DNA from: Priapulus caudatus
Taxonomy: Eukaryota > Priapulida > Priapulimorpha > Priapulimorphida > Priapulidae
Assembly: GCF_000485595.1 (NCBI RefSeq)
Contig: NW_014577228.1
Span: 65,941 to 98,384 of the forward strand
Direction: 5' to 3'
DNA: 32,444 nt
Below, piece by piece: positions 31,549 to 32,444 of this stretch. The notes beneath the pieces are model-generated. The model ran no database searches. It worked only from the letters and a program-made list of their open reading frames with translations, and had not been told where the DNA came from. The translations under genes were made by a program, and so were the position numbers. Positions within the stretch are counted from its first letter, which is position 1, and every line of letters begins with the position of its first letter.

Positions 31549-31764
31549 TTAGACCGCTGTAATGGGCCCCGCTGCAACCCGCTGGCCATCTGATAGGCCC
31601 GCGCCGACTGATGGGCTGGGTAGTGTTGATCCTATGTAGGTGTGTGTCAGTTAACAGACAAATCAATTGAGATTATGGATGAGAGTTCGTATCAGTAACC
31701 AAGCAAATGGTAATCGATATTAGTCTGTAGTCAGTAACGGATACGTCAATGGGATAGCATTCCT

Positions 31765-32444
31765 AAGGGGGGGTGGAGGGGGGTGCGCACCCCGCCACTA
31801 ACCAATTTTATAGTTGAGCTTTTTTCTGGCCCACGGCCATTCTTTCTGGCCCACGCGCCCTTTTTTCTGGTTCCGGACCACTCACCCTGCTCGCGCCGAA
31901 AACCCGCATGTGAGGGGGGTGTAATTCAAACTTTTTCCTGGGGGAGGCCCCCCAGACCCCACCTTTGCGTGCCTCCAACTTTCGGTTACGGTTGGAGCCC
32001 CGTCCCTGGACAAATCCGTACACGCCGGCTGTGAACAAAGCGAACTACTGAGTATGTCTTAAGGTAAAGATAAATATATCAGTCATATGAAATTCAACGT
32101 TCACGTTCAAGTTTAAGTCAATGTACTGAAACGGAAAGCATATAAATTAATACATTAATGATTTCAATTTCTTTCTGTATAAAAGGGTGGTTCCAATTGC
32201 CATATCGCAGTTTGATTTCAACGATCGGGTTACAGTATTTGGTCGTCTCTGATGGCAGTTAATTTCAAAGCAAGGTCATAGGTTTTTGTGCGCATTGTGG
32301 ATTTTGCCCTTGTACCTGGAATTGTCTAGTTCAATTTTCATTGCTATGAAAACTTGAAATACAAGAACGTTCGCCTCATATGCATCTGAAAATGCATTAA
32401 AAAGGAGTGATGCTTCTAAAAAATATCTGGGGGAGCCCCCCCGA
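31765..32444. repeat. G/C-run transposon-like debris at the right edge
   Basis: GGGGGAGGCCCCCCAGACCC at 31940-31959 and CTGGGGGAGCCCCCCCGA at 32427-32444 are similar palindromic words. TTTCTGGCCCAC is repeated at about 31825 and 31841, with a degraded third copy. Such G/C-palindrome blocks are common in interspersed repeats of marine invertebrates. The element type and borders cannot be set; the second block runs off the window. Confidence 0.45.

Overview
The window looks like the nuclear genome of an early-branching or marine invertebrate animal. Genes are rich in small GT-AG introns, two single-copy metazoan genes are recognisable exon by exon, and the intergenic and intronic DNA is packed with short palindromic DNA transposons (MITEs). 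I see no bacterial, viral or organellar genes and no tRNA or rRNA. A sponge or similar lineage would fit, but the sequence alone does not fix the taxon.

Layout. 1-180: a 48-bp minisatellite running off the left edge. 271-2010 (minus): a two-exon gene for a Crypton-type tyrosine recombinase / DUF3504 protein (KIAA1958-like) that has lost catalytic residues and carries a GC-rich C-terminal extension; a TATA-bearing inverted repeat lies just upstream. 2400-5850: a foldback transposon with a 9-bp target duplication, interrupted on one arm by two adjacent small elements and by a 2.1-kb insertion that itself carries a Helitron-like 3' end and a PIF/Harbinger-like MITE. 6731-7874: two more inverted-repeat elements. 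8453-16996 (plus): formin-binding protein 4 (FNBP4), 15 coding exons, about 1303 residues, two WW domains and a long coding minisatellite. 19796-30409 (minus): amyloid protein-binding protein 2 (APPBP2), 12 coding exons, about 578 residues. Its first intron (5.4 kb) holds a 3.5-kb inverted array of purine-rich and pyrimidine-rich minisatellites. 30410-32444: non-coding, with a hairpin MITE, one uncertain small ORF and G/C-rich transposon-like termini.

FNBP4 and APPBP2 are convergent, tail to tail. Between them lies a 1-kb minisatellite of 52/76-bp units whose gene-proximal unit is the last 13 codons and stop codon of APPBP2, so the array appears to have grown out of the coding end of the gene. 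This is the most unusual feature of the window. Others are the recombinase-dead Crypton gene with its palindromic promoter, the nested transposon, and two probable GC-AG introns. FNBP4 (WW adaptor for proline-rich partners) and APPBP2 (CUL2 ubiquitin-ligase substrate receptor) have no known joint pathway; their adjacency is simply physical.
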